Source: an uncultured bacterium (GTDB taxonomy: Bacteria; Acidobacteriota; Thermoanaerobaculia; Multivoradales; JAHEKO01). Taken from it: a stretch of 33,037 nt of DNA. Position 1 is the stretch's first letter; every line of letters begins with the position of its first letter. Location: assembly GCA_905479655.1 (NCBI GenBank), contig CAJQNK010000275.1, positions 1-33,037 of the forward strand, written 5' to 3'. Below are positions 22,861-31,815 of this stretch, one piece after another. Made by a program: the position numbers and the translations under genes. The notes under the pieces were generated by a model. It was not told the DNA's origin. It worked only from the letters and a program-made list of their open reading frames with translations, and did no database searches.

Positions 22861-25308
22861 ATGGCGACCGACACCCCGAAGCCACCGACGGACCTGACGC
22901 AGGACGGCGAGGCGCGCGCAGAGGACGGCGAGAAGCTCCAAGAGCTGCTCGAGAAGGACTCGAAGACCGCTCGCTCGCCCGAGGGCGTCTGGCACTGGTT
23001 GGTGGCCGGGCTCGGTGCGGCCATGGTCCTGTTCTACCTCTACACCGCCGGCATCACCTCGGTCGCCACGCAGTACCACCGGGGCGTCTACGTCTTCATC
23101 ACGTACATCCTGGTGTTCCTGCTGTACCCCGCGAGTCGTCGGCTGCAGGCTCCGCTGGCCGGGTTCCTGGGCCTGGTGATCGCGGGCGGAGTGGCGGCCG
23201 TGACGTTCTTCCCCGACGTGGCGAGCTTCCGTGACCGGCTGGTCGCCATCGGCGAGGCGGAGGGTTTCGGCGCCACCCTGGGTCAGTTCGCCGGTCTGTG
23301 GCCGTTGTGGCTGGCCGCCGCCGCCGTCGCCGTCGGTTTGTACTTTCTCGACGGGTGGACGGCGGCCCGATGGCCCGCCAATCCGTCGGCGATGGATGTC
23401 CTCCTCGCGGCGCTCTCCGGGCTCCTCGTCTACTACTGGATCTCGGAGTTCGAGAACCTGAACTACCGGGCCGGGGCCGAGACGGAGGTCGACGCCCTGG
23501 TGAGCATCCTGGGGATCATCGTCTCGCTGGAGGTCTGCCGCCGAGTGCTCGGCTGGGCCATGACCTCCATCGGTGTCCTGATGATCGGCTACGCCTACTT
23601 CGGAGCCTACCTGCCCGAGGTGATCGCCCACCGCGGCTTCGGCATCGAGCGACTGGCCACCGCGCTGTACCTCACGACGAACGGGGTCTTCGGCGTCATG
23701 GCCAACGTCCTGGCCACCTACGTCATCCTGTTCATCTTCTTCGGGGCGTTCCTCCACAAATCGGGAGCCGGGAAGTTCTTCATCGACCTGCCCATGGCGG
23801 CGGCGGGCAAGACGACGGGCGGCCCGGCGAAGGTGGCGGTCATCGCCTCGGCGCTCTTCGGTTCGGTCTCCGGCAGCGCCATCGCCAACACCGTGTCGAC
23901 GGGCGCCTTCACCATCCCGCTGATGAAGCGCGCCGGCTTCCGGCCCCATGTGGCGGGCGCCATCGAGCCCGCCGCCTCGATCGGCGGGATGTTCATGCCG
24001 CCGATCATGGGGGCCGGAGGCTTCCTCATGGCGGAGCTGACCGAGACGCCCTACGTCCACATCATGCTCATCGCCATCTTCCCGGCGCTGCTCTACTTCT
24101 TCTCGGTCTTCTGCATGATCCACTTCGAGGCCAAGAAGCACGACATCCGGGGTTTCGAGGACGAAGAGCTGCCCCACTGGACGGCGGTGCTGCGCAAGGA
24201 GTGGTACTTCTCGCTCCCGCTGGTCATCATCACCGTCCTCATGATCCTGGGGCGCTCGCCGGGCTTCTCCGCCTTCTGGGCAACCGTCTCCTGTGTGGTC
24301 ATCAGTTGGTTCCGCAAGGAGACCCGGATGGGTCCGAAGGAGATCTGGGAGGCGATCCAGACCGGGGCCCGCAACACGCTCATCATCGGTGCCACGCTCG
24401 GCGTCATCGGGGTCATCGTCGGGACGATCTCGCTCACCGGGATCGGCCTGAAGTTCTCCGACATCATCATCTCGCTGGCCGGCGGTCACCTGCTGCCCGC
24501 GATTCTGCTGGTGGGTATCGCGTCCCTGGTCCTGGGCATGGGCGTGCCGGTGACCGCGGCCTACCTGATCACCGCCGTCCTCGCGGTGCCGCCCCTGACC
24601 GAGATGGGCGTCGTCCTGATCGCCGCCCACATGATCGTCTACTGGTTCAGCCAGGACTCCAACATCACCCCACCGGTCTGCGTGGCGGCCTACGCCGGCG
24701 CGGCCATCGCCGGCTCGGATCCGTGGAAGACCGGCTGGACGGCTTTCAAGTTCGCGAAGCTCCTGTACGTGGTCCCGCTGCTGTTCGCCTTCACCCCGGC
24801 CATCCTGTTCGAGGGCAAGCCGCTCCTGGCACCCGAGATCCAGGACGACGTGATGGGGGCGATGGTCACCGAGGTGCACGTCGCGCAGGGAGACGAGGTG
24901 GCGGTGGGCGACATCCTGGTGACGGTTCTCGATGGCGAAGAGGTGCGCGAGCTCACGGCGCAGCGCGACGGGGTGATCAAGGAGCTGATCGTCGCCGGCG
25001 GCCAGTTCCTGCAGAGCGGGTCCATCCTGGCCGAGACCTCGCCGAAGCTCGAGCGGGTGTTCTCGTCCATGTTCTCGGCGGTCCTCGGGACCATCGCCTT
25101 CTCGGCCCTGACCATGGGATTCCTGCTGCGCAGGACGAACCTCGTCGAGTGGATCCTGCTGGCCATCGCCACGCTGCTGCTCTACTGGCCCACGTTCCTG
25201 ACCGATGGCGTCGGCCTGGTGCTGGTGGCGCTCGTCTACGCCAGCCAGATCCAGCGCAATCGCAGGGAGGCCGGTGGCGGCGGCACGCCCAGCCCGGCGC
25301 CCGCCTGA
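22861..25308 (+). CDS. TRAP transporter fused 4TM/12TM permease with C-terminal lipoyl-like domain
   Basis: An 815-residue inner-membrane protein joining the small (DctQ-type) and large (DctM-type) TRAP subunits, the usual partner of TAXI binding proteins. It uses an ion gradient to bring in the bound solute. After a charged 40-residue N-terminus come many helices; VSGSAIANTVSTGAFTIPLMKRAGF (about 337-361) and EPAASIGGMFMPPIMGAGGFLMAEL are DctM signatures. Residues about 653-727 are not membrane: DDVMGAMVTEVHVAQGDEVAVGDILVTVLDG and QRDGVIKELIVAGGQFLQSGSIL look like a biotinyl/lipoyl barrel-sandwich fold, without the MKM lysine. Two or more helices end the protein. The C-terminal part may correspond to DUF3394. 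GAGGAGG precedes ATG 22861. Confidence 0.93.
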   Translation: MATDTPKPPTDLTQDGEARAEDGEKLQELLEKDSKTARSPEGVWHWLVAGLGAAMVLFYLYTAGITSVATQYHRGVYVFITYILVFLLYPASRRLQAPLAGFLGLVIAGGVAAVTFFPDVASFRDRLVAIGEAEGFGATLGQFAGLWPLWLAAAAVAVGLYFLDGWTAARWPANPSAMDVLLAALSGLLVYYWISEFENLNYRAGAETEVDALVSILGIIVSLEVCRRVLGWAMTSIGVLMIGYAYFGAYLPEVIAHRGFGIERLATALYLTTNGVFGVMANVLATYVILFIFFGAFLHKSGAGKFFIDLPMAAAGKTTGGPAKVAVIASALFGSVSGSAIANTVSTGAFTIPLMKRAGFRPHVAGAIEPAASIGGMFMPPIMGAGGFLMAELTETPYVHIMLIAIFPALLYFFSVFCMIHFEAKKHDIRGFEDEELPHWTAVLRKEWYFSLPLVIITVLMILGRSPGFSAFWATVSCVVISWFRKETRMGPKEIWEAIQTGARNTLIIGATLGVIGVIVGTISLTGIGLKFSDIIISLAGGHLLPAILLVGIASLVLGMGVPVTAAYLITAVLAVPPLTEMGVVLIAAHMIVYWFSQDSNITPPVCVAAYAGAAIAGSDPWKTGWTAFKFAKLLYVVPLLFAFTPAILFEGKPLLAPEIQDDVMGAMVTEVHVAQGDEVAVGDILVTVLDGEEVRELTAQRDGVIKELIVAGGQFLQSGSILAETSPKLERVFSSMFSAVLGTIAFSALTMGFLLRRTNLVEWILLAIATLLLYWPTFLTDGVGLVLVALVYASQIQRNRREAGGGGTPSPAPA

Positions 25309-25317
25309 GGAGCTCCC

Positions 25318-25893
25318 ATGCTGCCAGAGGTCCGAAAGATCCTGTATTGCACCCAGATGGGCCCCAACGCGGCCTACGTCTTTCGCTATGCCTACTCCGT
25401 GGCTCGAAGATTCGATGCGCGGATCACCATCCTCTATGTCATCGAGGGCCTGAACCGGCGACAGCGCGCCCTGGTGGAGCGCTACTCCGGAGGCATCGAT
25501 CTGTCGGGGGTCGTCGATCGGGCCGAGGACGAGGCGGCGCAGCGGCTCCCTCGGCGGCTGGAGGAGTTCTTCCGTCTGGAGCCGGACGAGACCTGGCGTG
25601 ATCGCATCGAGGAGATCGTGGTCGTGCGGGGCAGGGCGCACGAGGAGATCCTGAGCCAGGCGAGGTCGAGAGGCGTGGATCTCGTGGTGATCGGGGCGCA
25701 TCGCGGTCCGACCCTGCCCAGTCCCATGTTCGGCAGCACGGCGCGACGGCTTCTGGAGAGCAGCGAGACACCGGTTCTCACGGTGCGGGTCCCCGAGGGC
25801 CACCGCCACCTGTCGATGGACGATACCTACGACGACGGGCAAGGGGCGGCGATCGATGATCGCTCCGAGCCCGACACGTCGGCAATGGAGTGA
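25318..25893 (+). CDS. Universal stress protein (UspA domain) in TRAP operon
   Basis: A 191-residue cytoplasmic protein with one Usp domain (about 5-162). EVRKILYCTQMGPNAAYVFRYAYSVARRF opens it, and VDLVVIGAHRGPTLPSPMFGSTARRLLESSETPVLTVRVP contains the ATP-binding pattern G-x-x-x-G-x9-G-S-T. The acidic tail (165-191) is disordered. It starts 9 bases after the permease with GAGGAG upstream. In Halomonas the Usp TeaD is encoded with the TeaABC TRAP transporter and tunes its uptake, so a similar regulatory role is likely here; that role is inference from context. Confidence 0.92.
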   Translation: MLPEVRKILYCTQMGPNAAYVFRYAYSVARRFDARITILYVIEGLNRRQRALVERYSGGIDLSGVVDRAEDEAAQRLPRRLEEFFRLEPDETWRDRIEEIVVVRGRAHEEILSQARSRGVDLVVIGAHRGPTLPSPMFGSTARRLLESSETPVLTVRVPEGHRHLSMDDTYDDGQGAAIDDRSEPDTSAME

Positions 25894-25931
25894 CAACGCC
25901 CCTCAGGGGCCGGACCATGGAGGAGACGACG

Positions 25932-27089
25932 ATGACACGTTCCGCGATCTGGGTGCTCTGCTTCGCTCTCGTGCTGGGAGGCGCCGCGGCGGCCCACGCC
26001 GGGGCCAAGCTCGAGATCAACGACAACGCCTACATCGATCTGGGCTTCCGGGTGCAGATTCTCGCCCTTTCCACCGACCGCGACATCGACGGGGACGGCC
26101 AGTTCGAGGGGCTCGAGGAGTTCAAGCTCCGCCGGGGCCGCTTCCGTCTGAAGGGCGTGATCAACGACCAGGTCAGCATCTTCATGCAGACCGACGTCTC
26201 GGGCAACAGCATCCGGCTCATCGACGCCTTCATCACCCTCAAGAAGGACAACTGGCTGCAGCTCATCGTGGGGCAGAACATGGCTCCCGCCAACCGGCAG
26301 AACCTGACCTCCTCCGGGGCTCTCCTCGCGGCCGACCGGCCGGGGATGGCCTACAAGTCGCTCACCTGGGGTGGGCGAGCGTTGTCGACCTTCAGCACCC
26401 AGACCTACGGCGACACCGCTGCGGGCTTCTCCGGGGCCTACCAGGTGCGCGACATCGGCGCCACGGTCTTCGGTAGCGGCGACGTCGGCGAGAACGGGCA
26501 CATGAAGTACTACGTCGGGGTCTACGACGGCATCTCGGCTCCCGGTACCGACAGCGAGCGCTACTCGGGTCGGCTGCAGTTCAACCTGGGCGACGCCGAG
26601 GCCGGCTACTACAACAGCGCGACCTACCTGGGGAAGAAGGAGACCTTCGCCTTCGGTCTCTCCTACGACACCCAGAGCAACGTCGCCGGCTCGAGCACGC
26701 CGGTCACGGACTACACCTACTGGGCCGCGGATCTCTTCGCCGAGCAGCCGGTGGGCAACGGCTCCTTCACGGTCGAAGCCTCGTTCATGAATCTCGACCT
26801 GGACGACGCCAACCTCCAGGCCCAGGGCGATGGCTGGTACCTGCAGGGTGGCTACCTGATCAACAACGACAAGTGGCAGCCCTGGTTCCTGTACGAGGAC
26901 TTCAGTGCCGACGACCCGTCCGGCAAGGGCAGCTACGACCTCCTCCGCGTCGGCGTGAGCTACTTCGTCCAGGGCCACAACGCCAACGTCAAGTTCGCGT
27001 ACGAGGCGTTCACCGCGGACGCGCCCATCGGGTCGTCCAGCGAGGACTCCATCGACACCCTTCTGATCGGCTTCTACACGACCTACTGA
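25932..27089 (+). CDS. Outer-membrane porin, OprO/OprP-like beta-barrel
   Basis: A 385-residue protein with a signal peptide (1-22, ending AAAHA) and alternating hydrophobic and aromatic strands typical of a 16-strand porin. EEFKLRRGRFRLKGVINDQVSIFMQTD and DNWLQLIVGQNMAPANRQNLTSS resemble the N-terminal region of phosphate-selective O/P-type porins. It ends GFYTTY, a C-terminal aromatic as required by the BAM insertion signal. Start ATG 25932 has GGAGGAG upstream; an earlier ATG at 25917 overlaps that site and is less likely. Position right after the TRAP genes suggests it carries the same solute across the outer membrane. True substrate unknown. Confidence 0.82.
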   Translation: MTRSAIWVLCFALVLGGAAAAHAGAKLEINDNAYIDLGFRVQILALSTDRDIDGDGQFEGLEEFKLRRGRFRLKGVINDQVSIFMQTDVSGNSIRLIDAFITLKKDNWLQLIVGQNMAPANRQNLTSSGALLAADRPGMAYKSLTWGGRALSTFSTQTYGDTAAGFSGAYQVRDIGATVFGSGDVGENGHMKYYVGVYDGISAPGTDSERYSGRLQFNLGDAEAGYYNSATYLGKKETFAFGLSYDTQSNVAGSSTPVTDYTYWAADLFAEQPVGNGSFTVEASFMNLDLDDANLQAQGDGWYLQGGYLINNDKWQPWFLYEDFSADDPSGKGSYDLLRVGVSYFVQGHNANVKFAYEAFTADAPIGSSSEDSIDTLLIGFYTTY

Positions 27090-27096
27090 CGTGGCG

Positions 27097-27618
27097 ATGT
27101 CGCGGAAGTCGACACGTCGGCTGGGAACGGTGTCCCTCGCGCTGCTGGTGGTGCTCGTGCCGGCGGCGTGGGCGGACACCGCGCTCGACCGATTCGAGGC
27201 GGCCTACGAGCTGGTGCTCGAGGAGGTCGAGAGCGGAACGCTGGAGCCGGGGGCGGCCGCGGCCGCCGAAGCGGCACGCTTCGAGGTCGAGAAGGAGCGG
27301 ATCCGCGCGGCTGCGGAGATCGAGATCCTCCGGCTCGAGGCGGCGCGCCGGGACGGGGACGAGCTGGACGAGGTGCTCGATCGCCTGGAGACGCAGGCGG
27401 CCCGCCGGGAGGCGGCCGCCTGGTCCGGTCTGGTGAAGCTCCTGGGGCTGCTCGACGGAGTGCCGTCCGAAACGCTCGACACGGGGGCTGGGGAGGTCGC
27501 CCCTCCGCCGGCGACGGCCGTCTCGGCGGAGCCGTCGGAGACGGAGTCGCCGTCCGACGAGGTGACCCTCGAGATCTCGTTCGAGCCGGAGGAGTTCGTG
27601 GACGACCCGCCGCCCTGA
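27097..27618 (+). CDS. Secreted coiled-coil protein of unknown function
   Basis: I do not recognise a family. The product (about 173 residues) begins with an Arg/Lys N-terminus and signal peptide (LGTVSLALLVVLVPAAWA) and then has an Ala/Glu/Arg-rich helix, LDRFEAAYELVLEEVESG to DELDEVLDRLETQAARREAAAWSGL, likely a coiled coil (about 28-120). The tail is Pro/Ser/Thr/Glu rich and ends EFVDDPPP. It follows the porin after 7 bases and probably closes the same operon; a periplasmic helper of the porin is one guess. GTG 27091 is an alternative start. Downstream, 27619-27745 holds only a small CTAGC/GCTAG hairpin (27641-27653). Confidence 0.7.
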   Translation: MSRKSTRRLGTVSLALLVVLVPAAWADTALDRFEAAYELVLEEVESGTLEPGAAAAAEAARFEVEKERIRAAAEIEILRLEAARRDGDELDEVLDRLETQAARREAAAWSGLVKLLGLLDGVPSETLDTGAGEVAPPPATAVSAEPSETESPSDEVTLEISFEPEEFVDDPPP

Positions 27619-27745
27619 GGAGGCCGGGCCGGCAGGCCAGCTAGCGAAGCTAGATCCGTCCGCTGGGGCTGGCGTCGAGCTTGCAGGATCCATGGTTCGA
27701 CGCCCCGGGAGGCTGCAGGCCGGCCGAGGGGGCGGTGATCTCGCC

Positions 27746-30310
27746 ATGGACAGCGAACCCATTAGAGGACGAGGCCATCCGGGGAACGGGACGCCCGATC
27801 TCCGTCTCGGGCCGTCGAGAGGCCGTCGCGCCCTCCTCGTCTTCGCGCTGCTCTCCCTGGTCGGCGGCCGGCCGTCGGCGGGCGCCACGGGAGCCGAGCC
27901 CCGGCTGGACGACCTGTGGGAGCGTTGGCTGACCTCCGTCGAGTCGGTGCTCACGGACAGGGAGCGCGAGGCCTTTCTCGCTCTCGCCGGGGATCGAGCG
28001 CGCGAGGGCTTCGCGACGGCGCTCTGGCAGGCGCGCGGCCGCGAGGCGCAGGCGCGCTGGGTCGCGAACCGGGAGGTGGCGGTGGGTCTGGGTTCGCTGG
28101 CTCCGGCGCGCGCCGCCCTGGCTCTCCGGGCCGGCGCTCCCAGCGAGATCGAGCGCTTCCCCGCGTGTGGTTCGCTGCGCCCCGTCGAGGTCTGGCGCTG
28201 GGACCCCTGGAGCCTCGAACGGCAGGGTGGAACCCGGGCGAGGGGGCCAGGGCGTCAGCCCGGCGAGTTGGTGCTCGTCCTCTACCAGCGGGACCGTTTC
28301 GACCGACGCACGTTCCGCCCCTGGGAGCCGGGCGACCTCGATGCTCTGGGTCTCACCGCACCCCACGACGCCGGGCTGGCGGAACGCCTGGAGGCGGAGA
28401 CTCGGAAGGGGTGCGTCCGTGGCTTCTCAGCGGTGCGGCTCCAGGCGGCCCTGTCGACGGCGGTGGGGCTCTCCGAGTTCGAAGCGCGGACGCCCTGGCC
28501 GCGCGGCGACCCGGCGTGGCTCGACGCGTTCCTCGAGCGGGGCGGGCCGTCCCGGTGGCCGGCGCGGCTCACGATCTCCTTTCCGGGGACGTTCACGCTC
28601 TACCGCTACACCGTGGTCCACGGCCGCGTGGCGGTGCCGGTCTCCCGCCTCGAAGAGGTCGCTCCCGGCCGGGTGTTCGACCGCGTCGTCCTGGCGGGCG
28701 ATGTGCGGCGGGGCTCCCGGCTGGTGGACAGCTTCGAGGTGGTGCACCACGTCGCGGGCTCACCGACGGGGAGCGAGATCGGTCTGGACTTCTACCGTCG
28801 TCTCCGCCCCGGTTCCTACGCGCTGCGGCTCCGGGTCGCGGACCGCAACGGGCTGGCCCTCTTTCACGAGACCCTGGACCTCCAGGTGCCCGCCCTGCAG
28901 GAGGTGGCGCCCGAGCCGCCGGGAATTGCCGGGGGTTTCTCGCGTCTGACCCGCGCCGAGGTGGTCCGGTTGGATACCCTGCCGAGCGTCGAGATCCCGC
29001 CGGTTGCCACCCGGGGCGCCCGCCGCGTGCGGGTGGAGGCTCTGACGACCGGAGGACCCATCGGGTCGGTGGAGTTCCTGGCAGGCGGGGTCTCCCTGCG
29101 GGTCGACGAAGAGGCGCCCTACCTCACCGAGGTGGACCTCGGCCCCGCGGGGGTCGACCTCCGGGCGGTGGCGCTCGATCCCCTCGGTCGGCGCCTAGCC
29201 GCCGACGAGAGGCGGCTCGAGAGGCAGGCGCCGGCATTCGCGGTGAGGCTGCTGGAGCCGCGGAGCGTCGGAGCCCCCGCGCCCGTGGAGGTCGACCTGC
29301 CCTCCGGAGGGCGTGTCGCCTCGGTCGAGTGCTCGCTGGGGCGCCAGCGGGTCCCTGCCGCTCAAGGTCCACCCTGGACCTGCCCGTGGCCGGTGGCCGG
29401 CTCCCCGATCTCCTATGTGACGGTGACGGTCACGCTGGACGACGGAACGCGCGCCGAGGACGTCCTCTTCCTCGGAGATCGGGAGCTGGAGCGGGTGGAC
29501 GTCCGGTTGGTCGAGCTCACCGTCTCGGTGTTCGACGCCAGCGGCCGGCCCGTCCCGGGGTTGCGCGCGGACGAGTTCCGCGTCCTCGACGGAGGGGAGG
29601 AGCGGCCCCTGGAGCGTTTCGAGGCCCTGGCCGACGTGCCCCTCAACGTGGCCCTCCTGATGGACGTTTCGAGCTCGATGGGCCGGCGGGTCCACCTGGC
29701 GGCCGAGAGCGCGCAACGGTTCTTCGACGACGTTCTGCGCGGGAGGGATCTGGCGAGCCTCCTGGCCTTCAACCACGATCTCCATCGCCTCGTGCCCTTC
29801 ACGTCGGATGCCCGGCTCCTGCGTCATGGCGCCTCCGCCCTGCGCGCCTGGGGGGCGAGCCGTCTGCACGACGCCATCGTCTACGCTCTCGTCCCGTTTG
29901 CTGGTCTCGATCGCCGCCGCGCCCTGGTCATCCTGTCCGACGGCGCGGACGTGGGCAGCGACTACCCCCTGCCGCAGGTGATCCAGGCCGCCTCCCGGGC
30001 CGGGGTCGCCGTCTACCCGATCGTGCTGGGCGACGTCGGGGAGGAGACCAGGGCGGGGCTGGCGCGACTGGCGGAGGCTACCGGCGGGAGCTCGTTCTCG
30101 GCTGCCGACGTCGAGGCGCTCGACGCCGTCTACCGACGCATCGAGCAGGCGCTGCGGTCGCAGTACCTGCTGGTCTACCGGCCGCCCGACGGGGACCGTG
30201 AGCCGGCACTCCGCCCGCTGGAGGTCCGGACGACCCGTGCGGGACTCACCGCGCGGGGGGTCCGGAGATACAACCCCTCGAAGGAGGAGGACGACGCCCC
30301 GGAGCCCTGA
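27746..30310 (+). CDS. Secreted VWFA-related protein with possible N-terminal GWxTD-like segment
   Basis: A protein of 854 residues. After an Arg-rich N-terminus and a signal-like helix (RALLVFALLSLVGGRPSAGA) comes LDDLWERWLTSVESVLTDREREAFLALAGDRAREGFATALWQAR, which resembles GWxTD domains. The middle is beta-rich with PEGA- or Ig-like pieces (VRVEALTTGGPIGSVEFLAGG). From about residue 585 it matches the VWFA-related family known from acidobacteria: LTVSVFDASGRPVPGLRADEFRVLDGGEERPLERF, then VALLMDVSSSMGRR with the MIDAS DxSxS motif near 638 and ALVILSDGADVGSDY. The end, SQYLLVYRPP, is also typical. Start ATG 27746 is preferred over ATG 27692. Function of the family is not known. Confidence 0.85.
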   Translation: MDSEPIRGRGHPGNGTPDLRLGPSRGRRALLVFALLSLVGGRPSAGATGAEPRLDDLWERWLTSVESVLTDREREAFLALAGDRAREGFATALWQARGREAQARWVANREVAVGLGSLAPARAALALRAGAPSEIERFPACGSLRPVEVWRWDPWSLERQGGTRARGPGRQPGELVLVLYQRDRFDRRTFRPWEPGDLDALGLTAPHDAGLAERLEAETRKGCVRGFSAVRLQAALSTAVGLSEFEARTPWPRGDPAWLDAFLERGGPSRWPARLTISFPGTFTLYRYTVVHGRVAVPVSRLEEVAPGRVFDRVVLAGDVRRGSRLVDSFEVVHHVAGSPTGSEIGLDFYRRLRPGSYALRLRVADRNGLALFHETLDLQVPALQEVAPEPPGIAGGFSRLTRAEVVRLDTLPSVEIPPVATRGARRVRVEALTTGGPIGSVEFLAGGVSLRVDEEAPYLTEVDLGPAGVDLRAVALDPLGRRLAADERRLERQAPAFAVRLLEPRSVGAPAPVEVDLPSGGRVASVECSLGRQRVPAAQGPPWTCPWPVAGSPISYVTVTVTLDDGTRAEDVLFLGDRELERVDVRLVELTVSVFDASGRPVPGLRADEFRVLDGGEERPLERFEALADVPLNVALLMDVSSSMGRRVHLAAESAQRFFDDVLRGRDLASLLAFNHDLHRLVPFTSDARLLRHGASALRAWGASRLHDAIVYALVPFAGLDRRRALVILSDGADVGSDYPLPQVIQAASRAGVAVYPIVLGDVGEETRAGLARLAEATGGSSFSAADVEALDAVYRRIEQALRSQYLLVYRPPDGDREPALRPLEVRTTRAGLTARGVRRYNPSKEEDDAPEP

Positions 30311-30478
30311 CCGACGCGCCCTCCTCGCCGTCCTCGGCGTCTGCCTGGCCGTCCTCTCGTGGGTCGCAGCCGGGGCGGAGGCGACGCCTCCGGAGCCCGG
30401 GGTGCCTCCGGAGGTGCGCGTCGTCGTTCCCGGGATGCGGGGCCTCGAGGCGCGAGCGCTCCTCGGAGCCGACGGGAT

Positions 30479-31648
30479 CTACCGAGGAAGCGGGATCGGC
30501 ATCCACTCGCGCGTGACCTTCCGCGCGCGATAGAGCCGGTTCGAGGGCGGGCTGTCGTCCGAACGGCCGGAGGGCCCCGTCCAGGGGCTGACGAACTCCC
30601 ACACGATCTTGCCCTCGGGCGTCACCTCGAAGACGCGCCCCAGGGCGCCCTCGCAGATCAGCGTGTTGCCGTTGGCCAGACGCTGGGCGCTGCTGATGAA
30701 GTGACTGTAGAAATGCCAGCGCGGCAGGTTCGACATCTCCGCGGTGTACTCCCAGACCACCTCCTCGGTGATCGGATCCACCTCGACGACGCTGGAGTGA
30801 TCCTCGATGTCGATCGAAGAGTCGTAGTGCTCGCCGAAGCCGTTGTTGAAGATCGTGATGTTGCCGCCACCGGGGAGGCTCCCGGGGACCATCTGCGTGT
30901 CGTGCTGACCGATGGAGAACTGGCCGGTCCAGACGATGTCGCCGGTCGAGCGGTCGACCACCGCCACCCGCGAGACGAACCGGTAGCTCATGATGATGTT
31001 GCCGGCGAGGAATCGCGGGTCGGTGTGGGGGTTGTCCGCCGGGATGGGCGAGGCGGCGTTGGCGTGGGCCCAGTCGCCGCCGGCGGCGAAGATGCCGTCC
31101 TGGACCTCCTGCGAGAACCCGAAGGCGTCGAAGTGGTCCGCGGTGGTCCACTCCCAGACGATCTCTCCTTCGGGGTTGACCTCCATCAGGCAGTCGTCCT
31201 CGATCGTCTGGTCGGAGATCTCGGGGCGCTCGAGATCCTGCCGGCACAGGATGAGGTAGTTGCCGTTCTCGAGCAGGTCGAAGTCGTGGTGGAACTCCTT
31301 GCCTTCGGGCTCGAAGAGCTCGAAGAGGACGTTGCCGTCGAAGTCCAGGTGCACCAGAGAGGTGCGACCGTCGTCGTAGCTCTTGAAGGTGATGAACTCT
31401 CCCCGGTTGACGGCGAGGGGGTGGCCGAGGGCGGCTCCCTCCTCGGCCTCCCAGCTGCGCACGACGAGGCCGTTGGGGGCGATGAGGCGGACCACGTCGT
31501 CACGACCGGCCAGGAAGACAGGGGCGAGCTCGAACTCGCCCGGGACGACGATCGTGACCCCTTCGAAGTTGCGGGTGGGCACCGCGGCGGCCGGCAGGGC
31601 CACGACGAGGGTCGCGAGGGCGATGAGGGCGGCTACGGATCGACGCAT
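30479..31648 (-). CDS. Secreted arylsulfotransferase (ASST)-like beta-propeller protein
   Basis: A 389-residue protein with a signal peptide (1-22, RRSVAALIALATLVVALPAAA) and repeated propeller-type blades: VVRLIAPNGLVVRSWEAEEG, LVHLDFDGNVLFELFEPEG, LMEVNPEGEIVWEW and VFEVTPEGKIVWEF. Conserved histidines of arylsulfotransferase-like proteins appear in KEFHHDFDLLENGNYLIL (His120-121), IGQHDTQMVPG (His249) with NITIFNNG, and LPRWHFYSHF. Such enzymes move sulfate between phenols in the periplasm, but the DLLENGNYLIL pattern is shared by a broad family whose activity is untested. Start ATG 31648. It is convergent with the VWFA gene and divergent from the sigma factor. The 168-base gap 30311-30478 has no sure gene. 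Confidence 0.82.
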   Translation of the reverse strand: MRRSVAALIALATLVVALPAAAVPTRNFEGVTIVVPGEFELAPVFLAGRDDVVRLIAPNGLVVRSWEAEEGAALGHPLAVNRGEFITFKSYDDGRTSLVHLDFDGNVLFELFEPEGKEFHHDFDLLENGNYLILCRQDLERPEISDQTIEDDCLMEVNPEGEIVWEWTTADHFDAFGFSQEVQDGIFAAGGDWAHANAASPIPADNPHTDPRFLAGNIIMSYRFVSRVAVVDRSTGDIVWTGQFSIGQHDTQMVPGSLPGGGNITIFNNGFGEHYDSSIDIEDHSSVVEVDPITEEVVWEYTAEMSNLPRWHFYSHFISSAQRLANGNTLICEGALGRVFEVTPEGKIVWEFVSPWTGPSGRSDDSPPSNRLYRARKVTREWMPIPLPR

Positions 31649-31778
31649 TGATGGAGCTCCCTTCAGCTGGTGGACGTTTTCCTGATAGGCGGCCGGGCGC
31701 CTCCTCCCGGACCTCGGGCCGCATCTCTCGGGACTTCGAGAGGTTGGGAGTCAGACCGGGGCCGGATTGCCCTCCGAT

Positions 31779-31791
31779 TCGCCGTCGGCGA
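31779..31791. promoter_or_regulatory. Small inverted repeat between divergent genes, possible operator
   Basis: TCGCCG and CGGCGA flank one central base. The site lies 25 bases before the sigma-factor ATG and 130 bases from the arylsulfotransferase-like start, a position suiting an operator. Such short palindromes occur by chance in GC-rich DNA. Confidence 0.2.
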
Positions 31792-31815
31792 CGATGGGAA
31801 GGTAGTGTCGGATCG

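Noticed and set aside
21892..25896. A 1334-codon minus-strand frame opposite the TRAP genes
   Set aside because: Its composition (His, Asp, Gln, Arg runs) is that of an antisense shadow, and the plus strand encodes recognisable transporter proteins with proper starts.
30311..30533. Plus-strand frame after the VWFA gene reading RRALLAVLGVCLAVLSWVAA, then about 50 residues to a stop at 30533, like a short secreted peptide
   Set aside because: It has no usable start codon outside the VWFA gene and its last 55 bases are antisense to the arylsulfotransferase-like gene. It may be a gene remnant, but a real gene cannot be supported.
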